From: Lichtheimia corymbifera B2541
Lineage: Eukaryota; Mucoromycota; Mucoromycetes; Mucorales; Lichtheimiaceae
Reading direction: 5' to 3'
Assembly (NCBI GenBank): GCA_000697475.1
Contig: JNEU01001073.1
Location: 40,690 to 104,689 of the forward strand
DNA length: 64,000 bases
Numbering within the stretch: position 1 is the first letter of the stretch; every line of letters begins with the position of its first letter. Below, one piece after another: positions 34,936-46,512 of this stretch. The notes beneath the pieces were generated by a model. It saw only the letters and a program-made list of their open reading frames with translations. It ran no database searches and was not told where the DNA came from. Position numbers and translations under genes: made by a program.

Positions 34936-35843
34936 CGAGGTAAGCAGCGGATCCCAGCTGTAGAACAAACGTCATCCCATTTTGAGACACAAATCCCATA
35001 GCGATAAAGGCAATGATTTCACCAAGCTATCATGGAGGCAATCGATGAGTCATTTTTACAAGGGCATCCGGCTCCTTTATACTTACATAATGTGGACACC
35101 ATAACCATGGGAAGAGTCCTTGTTCAGGCACCTGATAGAAGGTACATCATTGAGGACATCATGGATACATCAGATGTCAAGTATACTCACCTTATACCTT
35201 ACATCATCTTTCTCTTTTCGAAGTCCTGCAAGAATACGATGATGATAATGGTTCATGGTCTCTCCAACGATAAAGAACGTTGTCCCAAAGGTCACCTGCT
35301 TTCGCACGATACGATCCACCGGTACACGAGCAGTCAAGTAAACCAATCCCACGGCATGCACTGCATAGCATGTCGAGATCAACAAGGTATCCTTTATCAA
35401 GGCGCTACCCGAGTACTTGTGTAGAAAAAGAACCTCCTTTGAATAAAACATTTAGTTGCCATGTATAAATGATGACAGCGTTTACTGCATTGACCTACAT
35501 ATATACGCTTCATATAATGAAAGGCGCTTAAAAGTACAGTGATCCAAACGTGGCCTTTTGCTGAAGGCAAGGTAAGAAGAGCAAGGAACAGAAGAGCGGA
35601 TGGCATGTAGATAAGCAGCATTCCCCAACGCGAAGGTATCTGATTCATATGTAAGTGGATAAGAAGAAGCTCATAGCAAATAATGTTATACTCTACCTTC
35701 CATATGGTGCTGTTGGTGGATGCAAACTTAGAATAACCTAGCCTAGTAGTTGGCTTGAGCTCTCGTAAAACGACAATACTGACACCAATGATTGCTGTGA
35801 AGAATAGGGTGATGTTTTGTGGAGACGAATCTGGTATATACAT
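34847..35843 (-). CDS. Steroid 5-alpha-reductase / enoyl-reductase family membrane enzyme
   Basis: Five exons (35843-35697, 35639-35499, 35436-35203, 35131-35087, 35026-34847) give exactly 249 codons. The N-terminal segment and GYSKFA match the family entry region, and several hydrophobic spans suggest four to six membrane helices. Family motifs are AFHYMKRIYEVLFLHKYSG, GETMNHYHH..LAGLR, VPEQGLF...CPHYLGEI and the tail AHNTKAWYESKF. These place it in the 3-oxo-5-alpha-steroid 4-dehydrogenase / Tsc13-like group, NADPH-dependent ER enzymes that reduce a double bond in a steroid, long-chain acyl-CoA or polyprenol. The substrate cannot be decided. Its last exon lies in copy 2 of the direct duplication. 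The terminus is short (PGIL) compared with the usual IPFLF-like ending. Confidence 0.85.
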
Positions 35844-36207
35844 TCTTGTTACGATTAGAGAATGAAAGAGGAAAAGTTTATTGGATTGCTTTATACGACT
35901 ATGGATAATTCAATTTCATTGTCTTGATTCATGCACAAGGGGACAAAGGGGTTCAAGTCGTCATGTGCTAATGTCTATCCCTCATTTACCATACGAGCGC
36001 CATAGCTATGCTGGCTGTCATTATGAAATAGACTATCAATATCGTTTCCATGGATACGTGAGTACATATGATGATGGCGCCATCCATTGTTGAGTATTCA
36101 ATACCACCACGAGGCACGATGATGCTACACACCCAAGTTGAAATGCCGCAAACCCCCAATTTGGGCAACAGCCCTTTATTTCTTTAACCCTTTCACAAAC
36201 GACGACG
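35844..36207. other. Divergent promoter region, reductase / SEC6
   Basis: This 364-bp region separates two divergent starts. No repeat or additional ORF of interest is seen. Confidence 0.5.
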
Positions 36208-38505
36208 ATGGAAGATGCTCGTGAAGTGGCAGTCGCCAAATTGGCCGATATATTAAAGCATCCAGATGATCTCAACACCAAAGTCGGCGCATTGACTCGC
36301 AAGATTGCAAAAGAAAAGGCCACCATCGATGCTCAACTCAACACCGGCGTGCAGACCCAACTCGACAACGTCCAAGGTGGTTTGGAGACACTGACACTTT
36401 CTCGGGAAAGCAGCAACAAAATCAAGGACAATATGCAGCTTATCGATCGTCTTTGCCGTGAAGCTCAAAGTATGATTGGGGATTTTCCTCGCATTGCCAA
36501 GGTATAAAAAGGGTACTGGAAAGCATAAGAGCACGAGGTGCTAATATGATTACAATAGATATCACGTATTCATCAGAACTTTGTCGCTACGTATCAAAAG
36601 GTGCAGGCTCTTCAAGAATTGTATCAGCGACTCAAGGACCTTGAGGATATGTTTGCGCCTATGCAGCAGGATATTTTCATGTACGATGGACCATTATTGC
36701 ATGTGCATTATCAGCTATTCAAGCTCGAAGAATTCCGTGACAAGACAATGCACCAAGCACGGGATTCACCACACGACGTGATTATTACACTCAAGACATA
36801 TTTTCGTCGATTGGATGTGTTATCGGATGACTTTACTCAATACCTCTGGGAGTTATCGCGCAACTTGATCCCGTTGGTGGAACGTGATTGTGGTCCAACC
36901 ATTGTCAAATTGGTCAAGATTATTGAAGCTGAGGAGACGGCGGATGAAAAAGCGTTGGCTGCACGACAAGCACAAACCAGTCATCAAGATCTTCAAGGAA
37001 CCAAGGGATGGAGATTGGCTGAAGGGAATCCGCGTACTATCAAATCATATCGTGTGCAATTCTTTGAACAACTTCATCAATCTCTTTTGGAACGATTTAC
37101 CGAGCGGCTGGCACCGTACAGGGAAAGCGAGGATTGGAGTGGAGCATTGGATGCGACCGACTTCATCTTTAATGACCTTGAATTGGTATACGACGAGATT
37201 GTACCCAAGTTTCCAAAGCGATACAAGATCTACCCATACTTTGTTCTCGAATATCATCGCCACACATACGACTTTTTGAATGAGATGGTCAATCAGGATT
37301 TAGACGCTGGCACCATCCTCCGTCTGCTTCGATTTGTACGCGACTACTATTCAACTATGAGCACACGTCTTGGTGTTACTGAGGAATTACTCGAGCCGCA
37401 GTTATTGGATGGTCAGGAGCAGTCGCTGGTCGACGAGTATCTCAAATTGGTGCGAAGCAAGTTGGTCGAATGGACATCCAATTTGATGCAAGCTGAATCA
37501 CGTGATTTTGTTCAACGCAACGAGCCACCGGATATGTCACCTGACGGTCAATATGGCATGTCTGGTGCAGTCGACATGTTCCAAATCATCAACCAGCAAA
37601 TCGATGTTGCCGCAGATGCCAACCAGGGCAAGCTCTTGTATTTGGTGGTCAATGAATGTCACAAGGTGATGAAGGATTCCCAGAGCTTTTGGAAAAAGTT
37701 GCTTGCATCTGAGAAGCGAAAGCAGCTTGAAGAACCGGATGAGGCACCTGAAGGCTTTGTCGAGTATGTGATGGCCATGTCCAACGACCAGATCAAGTGT
37801 GCCGATTTTGCAGAGGAGATTCTGGATCGCATTATGCCCATGGTGGAAGGCAAATACAAGTCGCAAGTGCAAGAAAAGCTCACAACGGCAGTGGATGGAT
37901 ACATGCAGATTGCAGCTGGTGGACGAGATGCATTATTGGATGTCACATTTAACGATATTAAGCCTGTGTTCCATGAGCTATTTACGCCACGGTGGTACGA
38001 ACAACCGCTTATTCCATCCATCATTGAAACACTCAAGGATTACTGCCAGGATTTCGCAGCTCATCTCAACGAGTTTTTATTCAACAAGCTTATGGATGAT
38101 ATTCTGGATCGCTTCATTATGCTGTTTTTGGAGGCCATGCGAAACAAGAGTGCCAAATTCCACATGGACGTGTGTCTGGATAAGATCCAAAAGGATGTCC
38201 GTCTTTCATTCAACTTTTTCGCAAAGTACCGACCTGTCGAAGTATTGGAGGAACGATTCGATGTCATTGATAAGGTTCACACGTTATTGGAAAGCAACCG
38301 TCGAATGATCTTTGTGGATTACTATTCTCTGCGACAAGCCTATCCTGATGTGCCATTAGCCTTTGTGGAGGATATTCTTAGCAAGCGTGACGATCTGGAT
38401 AAGGCGGCTCTCAAGGATATCATCGAAGGTATCAAAGCCAAGGCACGAGAATATGAACCTGATGCCAACACGCCTCCCACGATCTTTAGCAGGATTAAAT
38501 GGTAA
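36208..38505 (+). CDS. SEC6: Exocyst complex subunit Sec6
   Basis: Two exons (36208-36501, 36559-38505) give 746 residues, close to the usual size. Sec6 is a core subunit of the exocyst, which tethers secretory vesicles to the plasma membrane at growth sites. The N-terminal 100 residues form the predicted coiled coil of the complex. The remainder is all-helical with family segments DVIITLKTYFRRLDVL, FFEQLHQSLLERF, YKIYPYFVLEYHRHTYDFL, FVRDYYSTM, YLVVNECHKVM and the C-terminal VFHELFTPRWYEQ and KAKAREYEP. The start at 36208 lies after a TTTAACCCTTTCACAAACGA leader and is the first ATG in frame. There are no oddities. Confidence 0.95.
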
Positions 38506-39561
38506 AATAGTGTGTTGTATACCCGTCATCTCCCTTTAATGCATTCCCTCCCTCCCTCCCTCCCTACAAACCATGTTGAGAACACAAAATTGATTGGTGC
38601 ACGGAGCTATAAATAAATAAGGCAGTTGCCGCAGTTCGTCATTTGGTTCTTTCTATTACTCTTTTTTCTCACTCAACGACTTTTGCAAGTTATCTTTTAC
38701 TTCCCCACTTGCTCCTACTCGTCTTCTCTCATCTCAAGACTTCATCTCTTTTCCTGATCAACGACATTTCACTCGTCTCTTCTTTGTAATTGTTGGATCT
38801 CGACTCGTTTTCAAGAACCGTTTACACATTACAAGAACTCTCAAGCTTATCTCTCTCACTGAACGCTCTCTCTCACACACACTCGTGCGCTCTCTTTCTC
38901 TTTCTCTCGAAGACTCTTTGGCTCTTTCAAGCACTCTGTAAGTCTCATTATGACTCCTTGTCTCTGCAAGTTCCTTCTTGGTCCGTCAACTGCCAACAAT
39001 GTGAGGCGTGCTTTTCGCTTCCTGGAGCAGTGAGAGGAAAAAAAGTCATTTTGCAATTGTATGTTTATTGGGGACTTACCCTATGGATGGGGTTCATGCA
39101 CACACACGCACACACGCACACACATATGCACCTGAAGACGCGGTAGTGTTGTTTATCAACGGATTACGCATGCATATCCTGCCACCATGATGTCGGAGAC
39201 TTTGTATCGGTTTTGCTTGGCCATCTTGACGTGGGTATTGACGATGTTAGCAACAACGACCAGCTCAACTACTACAACAATCTCAACAACATCAGCAGCA
39301 GCAGCACTATTGTGGATGAATCAGCAGCAACTATGTGATGGGGAGAGAGTGAATTTGAAAACAAAAGAGGGGGAAAAGTGTATTGGGTGGATTATTCTGG
39401 CGTTGCACATGACTTTTTAGCTCTCGCTCTCCCTGACAGGAAACGACCAGTTGGAACGACACACACACACACATTTGTTTACGAATTGATCTGCTGACAT
39501 CACCTCTCTCTCTCTCTTTTTCTTTTTCTTTTCTTGGGGAAAAAAAGAATATTTATATATC
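38506..39561. other. Pyrimidine-rich intergenic region, possibly transcribed
   Basis: A TATA-like CTATAAATAAATA at 38608-38620 is followed by more than 350 bp of CT-rich sequence. Later come a CACA repeat (39100-39125) and a good start context GCCACCATGATG at 39187. The ORF there (39187-39420, 77 residues) begins with a hydrophobic stretch and a Thr/Ala run and matches nothing I know. It could be a short gene with a long leader or a non-coding transcript. Confidence 0.35.
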
Positions 39562-40205
39562 ATGGCACCTCGCAGAAACAACAGCTACTCGAGCAACGGC
39601 CGCATTGTTACCGTCGGTGGTAGTGGTGGTGGTGGTTTGAATGAAAGGTAAGCCATCAAGTCATGTCCTATCATCAAGAGAATGAGAAGACTTATCATTC
39701 ATTTGATTATAGATTTAGCCAACTTGAAAAATCCAGAAAGCAAAATCCACCTGCAGATAGCCGTAGTGGTAGCGTGTTTGCACGTATCCGTGCTGGTAAC
39801 AACAACAACAGCCGTCGTAATGACATTCAGAGCCGACTCAGCAAGCCTGCCAAATCGGGTGCCATTCGCAAGCGTGGTGGTCCCACTCCTATGAAGGGTA
39901 TCGAACGTACTGGTCCTGCATCTCGACGTGGTGGTAATAGAGGTAATGCTGCTACTGCTGCTGCTGCCGCTCGTGGTGGTAAGGGTGGCAAGAATACCAA
40001 ACGAGGAGGAGCCAACAACAACACCAGCAAGCGTGGTGGTCGTGGTGCCAAGCGTGGTGGCAAGCGAACACGTCTCTCGGCTACGGATCTCGACAAATCG
40101 TTGGATGATTACATGATGAAGGATCCCAAGACTGCTCAATCAAGACTCGATGCTGAATTGAATGAATACATGGATGAATCTGGTGATATTCTTATGGACA
40201 TCTAG
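39562..40205 (+). CDS. CHTOP/FoP-type RG-rich mRNA-export adaptor
   Basis: Two exons (39562-39647, 39713-40205) give 192 residues. The middle is rich in Arg-Gly and basic runs (KRGGRGAKRGGKRTRL, SRRGGNRGN), as expected for an RNA-binding, arginine-methylated protein. The C-terminus carries two copies of the FoP duplication motif: LDKSLDDYMM and LDAELNEYMDE. This motif is found in CHTOP and at the end of Aly/REF/Yra1 proteins, where it contacts the TREX helicase. There is no RRM domain, so CHTOP is the better comparison. It is probably nuclear, acting in mRNA packaging and export. Confidence 0.82.
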
Positions 40206-40533
40206 TTCCCCTACTTCCATTTCTCTTCTTCATGACACACACACACATTCGCACACAACACGATTACCCCTTTCCTGTTCTATTACTCCATATTGTCAAA
40301 AAATCTTCCATTGTATACATACATTAGTCTTTTTCTTTTTCTTCAATGCATTTGCAATAACAACACATCGGTTCTTTCGGTTGACTAGGGCTTTTATTCC
40401 ACTTGATAAACAGCAATTATGATGGTGATGGTGATGACGTACTTTTGTCGTTGTTGTATTGGAATGATGGGAATGGGAATAATGATGGGAATGGTGTGGG
40501 TTGCATAGAATGATTGAGGTAAATGTATACAAG
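40206..40533. other. Convergent 3' spacer
   Basis: Shared 3' flank of the CHTOP-like gene and the nuclease-like paralogue. It has CACA and GATG/GGAATGATGG low-complexity runs and no gene. Confidence 0.5.
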
Positions 40534-42332
40534 TTAGGAGTCTGTTTCAGTAAATTTACGTTTTCGTTGGTACTTGATGGGAGGAGGCAATGATAGTGGA
40601 ATAGGACTTGCAGAGGAGGAGTTGATGGTGGGTATGATGATGGACGTGTCAGACTCAATAGTTTCGATAGTCGCTTTCATCATATTGCGTACTTGGCATA
40701 TAATAGTGATCAAGGGGATGATCTTCTTCGAAAACTCTTCTACTGAACTGGGATATTTGAGTGGACCGATCCTTGACGTACGGCACACGTAACCATCTGG
40801 GCAATCCATAATCAATACGGTGAGATTCATTCCTGAAAAATTGGATTTAGTACTTGCATCTTTGTGATATCTACAAAAGCATACATACCAGATATAAGAA
40901 AGCCAGCTACCCTTATTTCGCGCAGCTTCGAAGGAGAATCATTGGCAAGTTGGTAGAGCATATCTTTCATTAGGCATGGGAGTTTCACGCCACCTTCCAC
41001 AACTGCTTTTGTACCGGTCGCTGCACCATCCAGACCAGCTTCAGCACAGCCGTATTCTTGCTGTAGATATGAAAATAGCATATCAACCTTATGTCCACAT
41101 GCTTTTCTGCTGATCTTCTCAACACCAGATATCAGCCTATCCGTATTCATTCTACTTGACGATGCAGTGCTTGCTTTCTCCCCACTACGATTATAGTCGT
41201 GTTAATGTAATTAGCAATCAAAGGAATATAATTAAGCGTACCATCTGACTTGCACACCCACAGGGTCAAAGCATTTCTCCAAAAAGTGCCAAACACGACG
41301 TAAAAGATCAGCTTCTGATTGATCTGTCAGTGGTAAAAGCTTGTAAAAAAACAGATCGAGCGCTTCCACCATTGTTTTCTGTATCCAATGCAGGTCTGGG
41401 TTTTTGATCGGATGGAATATCCTTGTGCTGTTGTGCGTGGAGAGGAGCTCTAGATCTTGCTATTGAGAACGTATAAGAAAGATGAACTTAAATGACACGG
41501 AAAATCACCTTACCTTGCCGACAAATGAGTATAGGTAATCATTTATATCACGTGGAAGCGGAGCAAGACTAGGCGCATTGTAGGTTTTCAAGTGTTCGAG
41601 CTCTTCAACGGAGAAGCAATTCAACCAATGGGCATCATATGGGTCTAAAATAAAAGAATGGCAAGGACTATACCAGCGTAAGCTCATAGTACAAAACATT
41701 CGGACTTAACTTACTGCTCATAGTTGCATTTATTTGCAAACTTGGCCATCTCATCCTCCACAAACTTATCACCAAGCTTCCACTTCTTTTCTTGCTTCAT
41801 TGAATCATGAGTCGCCGTAAACCAACGTCTTTGCTCTGGTGTCAACTTTGCTGATGATGATGTCGAGCGAGAACTGCTGGTGGTATTGCTGCTGGAAGTG
41901 CTGTGTGTGATGTTTGAAGCGGTTTCATAATCAGCGATGGAATGTGTGCTGTCTAACGCTGCTTCACAATCTGAACTTGAGCGTGCGATATTTGACTGTG
42001 CTTTCTTCAGTATTTGAAGAGCGACTGTTCCCCAATCAGGTTTGCTATTCCGCTATCATTCATGTTAGAGGAGTTGTGAATGGGTTATATCAACTTACAA
42101 TGGCAACGCCTTTCCTTTTCGCAATCGCGCCAAATCGCGTGCTCCAAATCATAACGGGATCCTCTCCTTGCGCAGTATGTTGGACTATATACTCCTGCTC
42201 AGACTTCACGAAATCGGCCAAGGTTGGCTTTTCAGCATTTTGAAGATACTCGGATATAACTATATATTATGGTCAAAAATATGGTATGGTTTCCATAACA
42301 ACCGGGTAGTTACCTTGGTGGTGAGCACTCAT
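40534..42332 (-). CDS. Intact paralogue of the nuclease-like putative Mucoromycota family
   Basis: Unknown function. Seven exons (42332-42314, 42259-42099, 42052-41715, 41667-41514, 41459-41242, 41184-40889, 40832-40534) give exactly 495 codons with canonical splice sites throughout, so the gene looks functional. The N-terminal third has SEYLQNAEKPTLADF and a Ser/Thr-rich linker. The middle has HSFILDPYDAHWLNCFS. The C-terminal core has HKVDMLFSYLQQEYGCAEAG, then LPCLMKDMLYQL, REIRVAGFLISG, LTVLIMDCPDGYVCR, KYPSSVEEFSKK and a basic tail KYQRKRKF. The segment order parallels the protein at 3879-5609, but the putative E-x-K motif reads E-A-G here, which would suggest loss of catalysis if the nuclease idea holds. 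A decayed relative is at 20045-21660. Confidence 0.8.
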
Positions 42333-43669
42333 ATCAGAGGTTGGGTCTTGAAACAGGAAGTCTGGATTATGCGCAGCATCTGTCGATTTTTGACGACAGC
42401 CAAGCTCCGAATATATACGTCACCAGCACACTTTGGTATTGACACAGCATCTTTTGCCACTGCGCTTCCTTCCACACGTCCCAACGCAAGTCAATTGTTT
42501 GCACAGCTCATGTCAACGTTCTATCTTTTATGAGGGCAGTACCTTTGTTTCCGGACTTGGGGCTCCCGAGTGGGCACAGATGCACACCCTGAGAATCGTT
42601 TGCTTTACTGGCTCTCATCCTCTTGTGTCTCTCTCTGATGTCTGCGGGTCAAGTATAGCTCTAACCATATTTCTTATGAGGGCGGTATCCTTGTTTTCGA
42701 ACTTGGGGCTCCCGAGTGGGCACAGATGCACACCTTGAGAATCGTTTGCTTTACTGGCTCTCATCCTCTTGTGTCTCTCTCTGATGTCTGCGGGTCAAGT
42801 ATATAGCATTATCAGCCTGTTCGCTTTTAGAGCTTCGAGATCACGTGCAGTAGAATACCTTCAACGTTCGCTCATGGTTGGATTTTATGATAGGATTGTG
42901 GTCTACGTCTACCTCAAGTTTCAACCAACACGCCATCCTTATTATCAAATGCGAAGCGACCGATACATTTGAGGCTATTATATAACGCAAGGCTCGTCAA
43001 CCTTATTCACGACTTCTTGTATCATCACTACGAAGGGAGCTGCTATCGATTATGTAACCACTTGGATCCCAACGTCAAGGGAAACACGATCACACACCCT
43101 CCTTCTCACAACACCACGCAAAGTGCCATTATGTACCGCCTAGTCATTTCCAACCAATTCTTATTGCAAAACGATATAAATATCCACCCTGTTGAATAAA
43201 AGATCATCACTGAACTTCCTAAATCAAAGAGATCAATTGAGAGACCTTGTTCGTGTGTGCTTTTCAATCGGATAGCGAGCCACTATTTCATTTTGACAAT
43301 CACACGGTACTAATAAATGCACCCTTTTGTATACAACTCGACTCACATAGCTATGCTTGCTGCTACAGTGACCGTTGCAAATACCCTTTATTTTTCCCCA
43401 TCTTTCTATGTGTACCCATCTTGCATAGCAGCATCCAATAAAGATTATAGAAACGAATAAAAGGCGTGTTGTAGTTGTAGACGATGACGGGATCAATATG
43501 GTACTATAATTTCTACGCTTATCAAGTAACTCAAGGGGATAAGCAACTTTGGGGATGGTGCATATAATAAAGAGTCGATCAAAGAACGCTGGAGTTGTCA
43601 AGGCAACAGTGAAGACATGACCTCCGATGTCTTGTGCGACCTAAAGCCAAGGCGACACGCAAATTTTGC
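42333..43669. other. Intergenic region with a 146-bp tandem duplication
   Basis: A tandem duplication occupies 42533-42803. Short ORFs at 42769-42972 and on the minus strand at 43233-43601 lack motifs. The UBE3D leader region follows. Confidence 0.5.
42533..42803. repeat. Tandem duplication, 146-bp period
   Basis: Two near-identical units. CTTGGGGCTCCCGAGTGGGC starts at 42556 and again at 42702. Each unit ends with GATGTCTGCGGGTCAAGTATA. They lie 200-470 bp upstream of the start of the minus-strand gene at 42332, so they may be in its promoter or leader. Confidence 0.95.
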
Positions 43670-45286
43670 ATGCGGGGTGGATACATGGCTGCTGCTTTCT
43701 TTTGCGAAGAACTTGCGAATATCAAATCGCTCCGTGCTGTAGTCGGTGTCGATGCCAACAATGTCAATCTCAAGGATCAGCTATCTCTCAAGGACAATAC
43801 TCTATTCGTTGGCAACGTGCCCGTGATCAGTTTCAACGCCAACAACTTGCATGTGGATCCGGGTCTTTTGCTCATGACTCCTCAAGCGTCACCGACTTGT
43901 GGTGGCAGTATCGTTGAAGCCAAGATGACGGTCAGCGATAGCAGGATGGATAATATCGATGATGATCTCAAAGTATGGTGGCGTGTCAAGGAATTGGAAA
44001 CGATGCAGGGTTTCACTTGCCGTACATGCAACACGCGTCTTGCAACAACGTCTGGTTTTCGATGCAAAGCACTTCCATCAGAGCACTGGTACGAGTTGGT
44101 CGAATGCTGGATTTGTCACGAGACCAAGCCTGAAGAACATCGTGCTCGTATGCAACCTATCTCTGCACGGCCTCAGACACTGTTAGCGGGCACAACTTAT
44201 CTATTGCTTCATCCGGATGACCTGAAGAATGATCAACAACAAGTAGCAGTCGTTATGAATGAAGCGTCAACTCTATCTCCTGACAAGGTAAACATTATCC
44301 CCACCCTATCCCAAACCACTCCCACGGATTTTAAGAAGGCCGGTGGTGCGAAAGTCCATGCCCAATCTGGTCGATACAAAAATCCAAGATCAACATGCTT
44401 CACAAACAGCCTGTGGAAGATAAAGTTCTCTTCTTCTTCATGGGCTACTACAGGAGCAAACACACTTCTTATCACAAGAGACTAACACTTGTACTGCATA
44501 ATAGTGGACAATCTCGCGACAATGGATACCTGTGCAATGCAAACAATGCCAATCTCCCCTGGGCGAAGGCCAATACGACAAAGCTGAAGGTAAGCATGAT
44601 GATTGCAATCAATCAATCAACAAGCCACTAGTATCCTCACCAGATGTCGATATAGATAATACAATTTCATTGCTGGGAGTGAAGCTCTACAAGTATTGTA
44701 TCTCGCCTATACCCAAGGAGACCACCTTGCCGACATTTCTGGATTTCTTCACGTTCGATTTATTGGATGCTGTCAAAGCCCATGCAACCTATCGCTTCGT
44801 CATACAAGATCGAGAGGATCGCAAAGTACAATTCTTGGTATGTCGTTTTATATTCGACAAGATAAGGAATTATGCTGATACAACACCCTTTTTCAGCTTT
44901 GGATGTTTAGCTGGAACACGCGGATCATCTACAACAAGGGGTTTGAAGATCAAGTGACAAAGCGATCTGATAAAATACATGATAAGAAGGGTACGTTGAA
45001 GCTTGCATGCATGATGACATGCGCACTCATTGAACCTTGGTAATCATTAGTGATGAAAGTGCTCTACCTGGATTGTACCCAATCGACTGAAATGGTGGAC
45101 GACCATATGCAAGCATGGAAGAAGGACAAGTCAGCGGACCATTTAATGTATCCTGCATCATGCTGCAAGCTTGTGCTCGAATCTCTTCTGCAATCGACTC
45201 AGATATTACCACCCTATATGCGTACCATAAATAATCCTGTCATGAAACTTCAGCATAATTTCTCGGTTGGATTCCTTGAACGATAA
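43670..45286 (+). CDS. UBE3D: UBE3D-type E3 ubiquitin ligase (HECT-like E2-binding protein)
   Basis: The family binds E2 enzymes and has ligase activity; the yeast relative is Ipa1. The first exon runs from 43670 (or the in-frame ATG at 43685) to 44287. It carries the hallmark cysteine set FTCRTCNTRL and FRCKALPSEHWYELVECWICHE. Later exons are securely framed: 44632-44837 (TISLLGVKLYKYCISP), 44897-44990 (LWMFSWNTRIIY) and 45051-45286 (VMKVLYLDCT, ending FLER). An intermediate exon ending at 44589 contains WIPVQCKQCQSPLGEG, another conserved pair of cysteines; its acceptor between 44330 and 44512 is not resolved. An ATG at 43617 is out of frame with the body. The 3' half has a degenerate copy at 48900-49420. 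Confidence 0.88.
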
Positions 45287-45469
45287 AATGGAACCTTGTT
45301 CTCCTTTCTTTGTCCGTGCTATTCTCGCACTTGTATCCAGTGATTGATGATTTTATTGCGTGTTGAGCTGAGGAATTGTTCCCACCTACCCTTTGTGGGC
45401 TATCCCATTGTGTGATAACTGGCTCTTTAAGGAGGCTTCTTCATCAAGGCCCAACGAGCATACTTTTAC
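45287..45469. other. UBE3D 3' flank
   Basis: Short 3' region preceding shared module 3. Nothing further is seen. Confidence 0.5.
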
Positions 45470-45840
45470 CACCCACAAAAATCACCTTTTAAGCTGCAGG
45501 TGGATTTATCAGTTGTTGGTTTTCCATCACTTTCACTCAGTACTCCAAGATGCTTGACCACTTTATCAGTTTGATCCATCATGACAACAACTCCCACGCT
45601 CATTCACATAAAAAAGGCTGTTGTCACCAACACTACCATACGCCCTTTCTTTCTACTTGTATTCATCTCCTCACCAATGGCCTTCGGTAAGTCTCAAGGA
45701 TAATCTTTATTTGGTTCTAAAATGAGGGTACTTATGCATTCGTCTATTATGTAGCTCACCTCATGGATTATTGGTGCCTAGTAGCTTTTGGATGTTTTGT
45801 TCATTGATGAACCCTTTGTGGTCGGTGTAACTATCTTATA
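45470..45840 (+). repeat. Shared 5' module, copy 3
   Basis: Homologous to 33182-33540 and to the complement of 21590-21850, with GACCACTTTATCAGTTTGAT, ACATAAAAAAGGCTGTTGTC, a short exon ATGGCCTTCG at 45678 and a GTAAGTCTCAA donor. The first exon joined to the next gives a frame that stops after about 20 codons. Confidence 0.8.
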
Positions 45841-46512
45841 TATTCCTCCTCGTTTACATATTGATATATGTTTTTGAAAGGATTCCCTGTACATTTGTAG
45901 GCCAAAAGCAACCCAGCTCTGACAGGGAACCTGGGACTCCTTTGTTGGCGGCATAAGTACATGCCCGAAGGCCGTTGTGCCGATTGACATGAGGGGTATA
46001 AAAGACTTGGTTGGGGAAATATGCTTTGTAAGTACACTGGATTCATATTGGACATTGCTGACTGTGTTTCCTTCACATGGTTAGCCCCTGACCTCCAAGA
46101 AACCCAATGCAATTGAATCATTGGTGATTATATCAAGGAAGAAGCTCGAATGCTTTGCGGCAATGAAGGAAGCTGGCTGGCCTTTCAGTCACGGAATTTT
46201 GCATACATGCTGGTATGCTTGGATTGCCAGTGAAAACTGTCAAGATCTTCGCAGCAATCATTCTCAAGCAGACACAAATTACCCCACTCTCGTACCCGAG
46301 TCAAACGAGCTTTGCAAGTGGTTGGCAGGGGATGATGGAAGTATATTCAATGGAAGATCAGAGTCTTGGAGATATACGAGTATGTAAGTGCCTGCTATTG
46401 CTTATATATTTTATACATGTTATACCGATGTTGTTCTACGCATAGCATCAACAATGTGGAGGACTTCTTCGCAATGGATACCCGAAGCAAGAAGAGCGAA
46501 AACGATCTCTAA
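45841..46512 (+). pseudogene. Gene body behind shared module 3, unrecognised family
   Basis: An exon around 45985-46029 reads VPIDMRGIKDLVGEICF before a GTAAGT donor. A longer exon from about 46085 to 46385 reads through KKLECFAAMKEAGWPFSHG and ELCKWLAGDDGSIFNGRS and ends at a GTAAGT donor. The last exon (46446-46512) joins in frame as NNVEDFFAMDTRSKKSENDL and stops. These three exons look coding. The link to the 5' module is not clean, with stops in the upstream frame. It may be an active gene with a misjudged start or a recent pseudogene. Confidence 0.4.

Noticed and set aside
39928..40030. Possible Yra1/Aly identity for the RG-rich protein
   Set aside because: No RRM domain is present; only the FoP duplication motifs and RG repeats are, which fits CHTOP better.
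39681..40139. Long minus-strand ORFs opposite the CHTOP-like gene
   Set aside because: They mirror the RG-rich codons of the plus-strand gene and have Thr/Ser or Pro/Leu low complexity.
43617..43669. ATG at 43617 as the UBE3D start
   Set aside because: It is out of frame with the conserved body and reaches a stop; no intron with usable sites corrects it.
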